Shown here one piece after another: positions 6,261-7,412 of a DNA stretch of 7,412 nt (its first letter is position 1; the number at the start of each line of letters is the position of its first letter). The stretch is from NCBI GenBank assembly GCA_902773395.1, contig CACYEJ010000328.1, positions 1-7,412 on the forward strand, read 5' to 3'. The notes under the pieces were generated by a model, which was given only the letters and a program-made list of their open reading frames with translations, made no database searches and was not told where the DNA came from. The DNA comes from an uncultured Ruminococcus sp. (GTDB taxonomy: Bacteria; Bacillota_A; Clostridia; Oscillospirales; Acutalibacteraceae). Position numbers and translations under genes: made by a program.

Positions 6261-6273
6261 TGAGGTGCAGATT

Positions 6274-7230
6274 ATGAGAAGATTTATAAAGTGCATTTCT
6301 GCAATTGTCGTTTCGGCTGTTATGCTTGCTGCTTCGGTTTGTCCGGCGTTTGCTGCTGTTTCTGCTAAAATGGGCGATACTATCGAGGTAAGAGTCAGCA
6401 TTGAGGGCGAAGACCATATGGGCAGCGCTACAATTCAGATTAACTACGACAAGGATAAGCTCGATTTTCTGTCTGATGAAACTCTCGACGGTACCGGATT
6501 GTCTAATCCTAATGAGCCGGGCGAGCTGCTTTGGGCTGTTTTGTTTGGCGCTCACGGCGTAAACTTTACTAATAAAACAGATGTCTACAGCGCCGTGTTT
6601 GTTGCCAAGCAGGATATTGCAGACGTTGATTCAATTATTAACTTTCAGGTTCAGGACGCTTTCAGAATAACAAGCGCAGGCGTTGAGGAAACTGATTTTA
6701 ATTGTCTGTCATATACCGTTTCGTTAGAGGGCAGCGGTCAGTACGTCAGCGAGAACCCTTCTCCGGCAGACACAAGTTCAGCTTCTGTTGATGACGGTAC
6801 GGCAACAAAAATTGATGATCCAACTTCTTCATCGGCAGCAAGCTCAGCCGTACAGTCACCGTCGCAGAACAACAGCTCTAAGACAAGCAGCGCGGCTTCT
6901 TCAAGCAAGGCTGATACAAAATCAAAGTCAACTGATACATCTTCTAAAGAGTCAAGCAAGCCGGAGAGTAAATCAACCGACACAGCAGCCGATACTTCTA
7001 ATGATAAGAGTACCGACACCGCTTTAGATACTGAGCTTCGCAAACAACAGGATATTGAAGAGGACGCTTTTGAGAGTGTGCCGGCAATAAGAACGGAAAC
7101 TCAGGATTATGTAAGCAGCAGCGCTGACAGCAAGGGCAGATTCCCAAAGGGGATAATCATAGGTATTGTGGCTTGCATAATAGTTGCTGCCGGTGGTATT
7201 GCTGCTATAGTGCTAAAGAAAAAGAAATAA
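6274..7230 (+). CDS. Secreted, C-terminally membrane-anchored cohesin-like domain protein
   Basis: The 318-aa product begins with a clear signal peptide (MRRFIK, a hydrophobic core to about residue 22, probable cleavage after AFA at 25-27). Residues 30-155 look like a cohesin or cohesin-like beta sandwich: GDTIEVRVSIEG (34-45), MGSATIQINYDKDKLDFLS (49-67), a SAVFVAK strand near 106-112, and INFQVQDAF (122-130). Residues about 160-290 are a low-complexity Ser/Thr/Ala/Lys/Asp linker with KSTDT three times (218-222, 233-237, 245-249). One hydrophobic helix (293-314) and a KKKK tail then anchor it in the membrane. There is no LPXTG motif. I chose the ATG at 6274 over an in-frame ATG at 6217 because it gives the signal peptide at once, has AGGTG at 6263-6267, and avoids overlap with galE. 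It follows galE by 13 nt and is likely co-transcribed. Cohesins bind dockerins in cellulosomes and amylosomes, but cohesin-like folds also occur outside them, so the partner is unknown. Confidence 0.88.
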   Translation: MRRFIKCISAIVVSAVMLAASVCPAFAAVSAKMGDTIEVRVSIEGEDHMGSATIQINYDKDKLDFLSDETLDGTGLSNPNEPGELLWAVLFGAHGVNFTNKTDVYSAVFVAKQDIADVDSIINFQVQDAFRITSAGVEETDFNCLSYTVSLEGSGQYVSENPSPADTSSASVDDGTATKIDDPTSSSAASSAVQSPSQNNSSKTSSAASSSKADTKSKSTDTSSKESSKPESKSTDTAADTSNDKSTDTALDTELRKQQDIEEDAFESVPAIRTETQDYVSSSADSKGRFPKGIIIGIVACIIVAAGGIAAIVLKKKK

Positions 7231-7346
7231 ATATATCTAAAGAAAAATTTTAGTGAGTGTAGTTGGAGAAATCGGGAATTTATGAACAAACCAAAAATTA
7301 AAACGAATTTTTTTTACACTTTAGTAACTTTTTTTTAAAAAAGGTA
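7231..7346 (+). other. AT-rich intergenic stretch with a weak terminator candidate
   Basis: This stretch holds no convincing gene. AAAAATT at 7293-7299 can pair with AATTTTT at 7306-7312, followed by TTT. This is an A/T-only stem, so it is a poor terminator candidate for the galE unit. CTAAA at 7238-7242 and TTTAG near 7249-7253 form another very weak stem. Long T and A runs at 7329-7342 make chance structures likely. Confidence 0.3.
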
Positions 7347-7375
7347 TTGAAATTTTTTTTTAGATGTAGTATAAT
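7347..7375 (+). promoter_or_regulatory. Sigma-A promoter for a gene beyond the right edge
   Basis: TTGAAA at 7347-7352 and a perfect TATAAT at 7370-7375 are separated by 17 bp that include a T-tract, which often strengthens promoters. The predicted start is near 7382. The last 30 bases would be the 5' leader of a gene not contained in the window. A TTGACA at 7406-7411 could be a second -35 box, but its -10 would lie outside. Confidence 0.72.
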
Positions 7376-7412
7376 AAACACGCTGAGGAACTATTCTTCG
7401 GGATATTGACAA

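Noticed and set aside
6217..6273. Earlier in-frame start (ATG at 6217) for the cohesin-like protein
   Set aside because: It would overlap galE by 44 nt and put 19 residues before the signal peptide. The ATG at 6274 has a ribosome binding site and fits the signal peptide exactly.
7282..7338. 18-codon ORF in the terminal intergenic stretch
   Set aside because: It is low in complexity, spans T-runs, has a poorly placed ribosome binding site and resembles nothing I know.

Overview
The window is a chromosomal segment of a low-to-mid GC Gram-positive bacterium. It most likely comes from the Ruminococcaceae/Oscillospirales group of Clostridia. The grounds are AGGAG-type ribosome binding sites, consensus sigma-A promoters with AT-rich spacers, intrinsic terminators, a NusG domain II plus Gx-transporter gene pair, and a secreted cohesin-like protein. 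The genus is inference. Seven protein genes and one tRNA are supported. All protein genes lie on the + strand and the tRNA on the - strand. No insertion sequence, CRISPR array or phage gene is visible.

Layout. Bases 1-333 hold no convincing protein gene but are rich in RNA structure: a nested fold at 2-120 cut by the window edge, a long hairpin at 182-227, and a perfect 9-bp hairpin at 277-303 just before the tpiA ribosome binding site. Next come tpiA (334-1101) and gpmI (1121-2635), two glycolytic genes 19 nt apart that are almost certainly co-transcribed. They end at a strong intrinsic terminator. A tRNA-Gln(CUG) gene faces them on the - strand, with its own consensus promoter and terminator.

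From a promoter at about 3019-3047 a second unit runs to the right. It begins with a membrane-anchored 390-aa protein that resembles a degenerate metallopeptidase. A membrane-anchored NusG domain II protein overlaps it by 17 nt, and a Gx-transporter family membrane protein follows. After a 53-nt AT-rich gap with a strong ribosome binding site come galE (UDP-glucose 4-epimerase) and, 13 nt later, a secreted protein. This last protein has a signal peptide, a cohesin-like beta domain, a long Ser/Thr/Lys/Asp linker and a C-terminal membrane anchor. Bases 7231-7412 are AT-rich and carry a promoter for a gene beyond the edge.

How the genes fit together: tpiA and gpmI are housekeeping carbon metabolism. 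The NusG-II/Gx pair recalls the EetA/EetB pair of flavin-based extracellular electron transfer loci, but no other gene of such a locus is visible. GalE supplies UDP-galactose/UDP-glucose for surface glycans, and its neighbour is a surface protein, so a cell-envelope theme for the right half is plausible but inferred. The most notable items are the possible pseudo-metallopeptidase, the stand-alone NusG-II/Gx pair, the tail-anchored cohesin-like protein and the unidentified structured RNA at the left edge.
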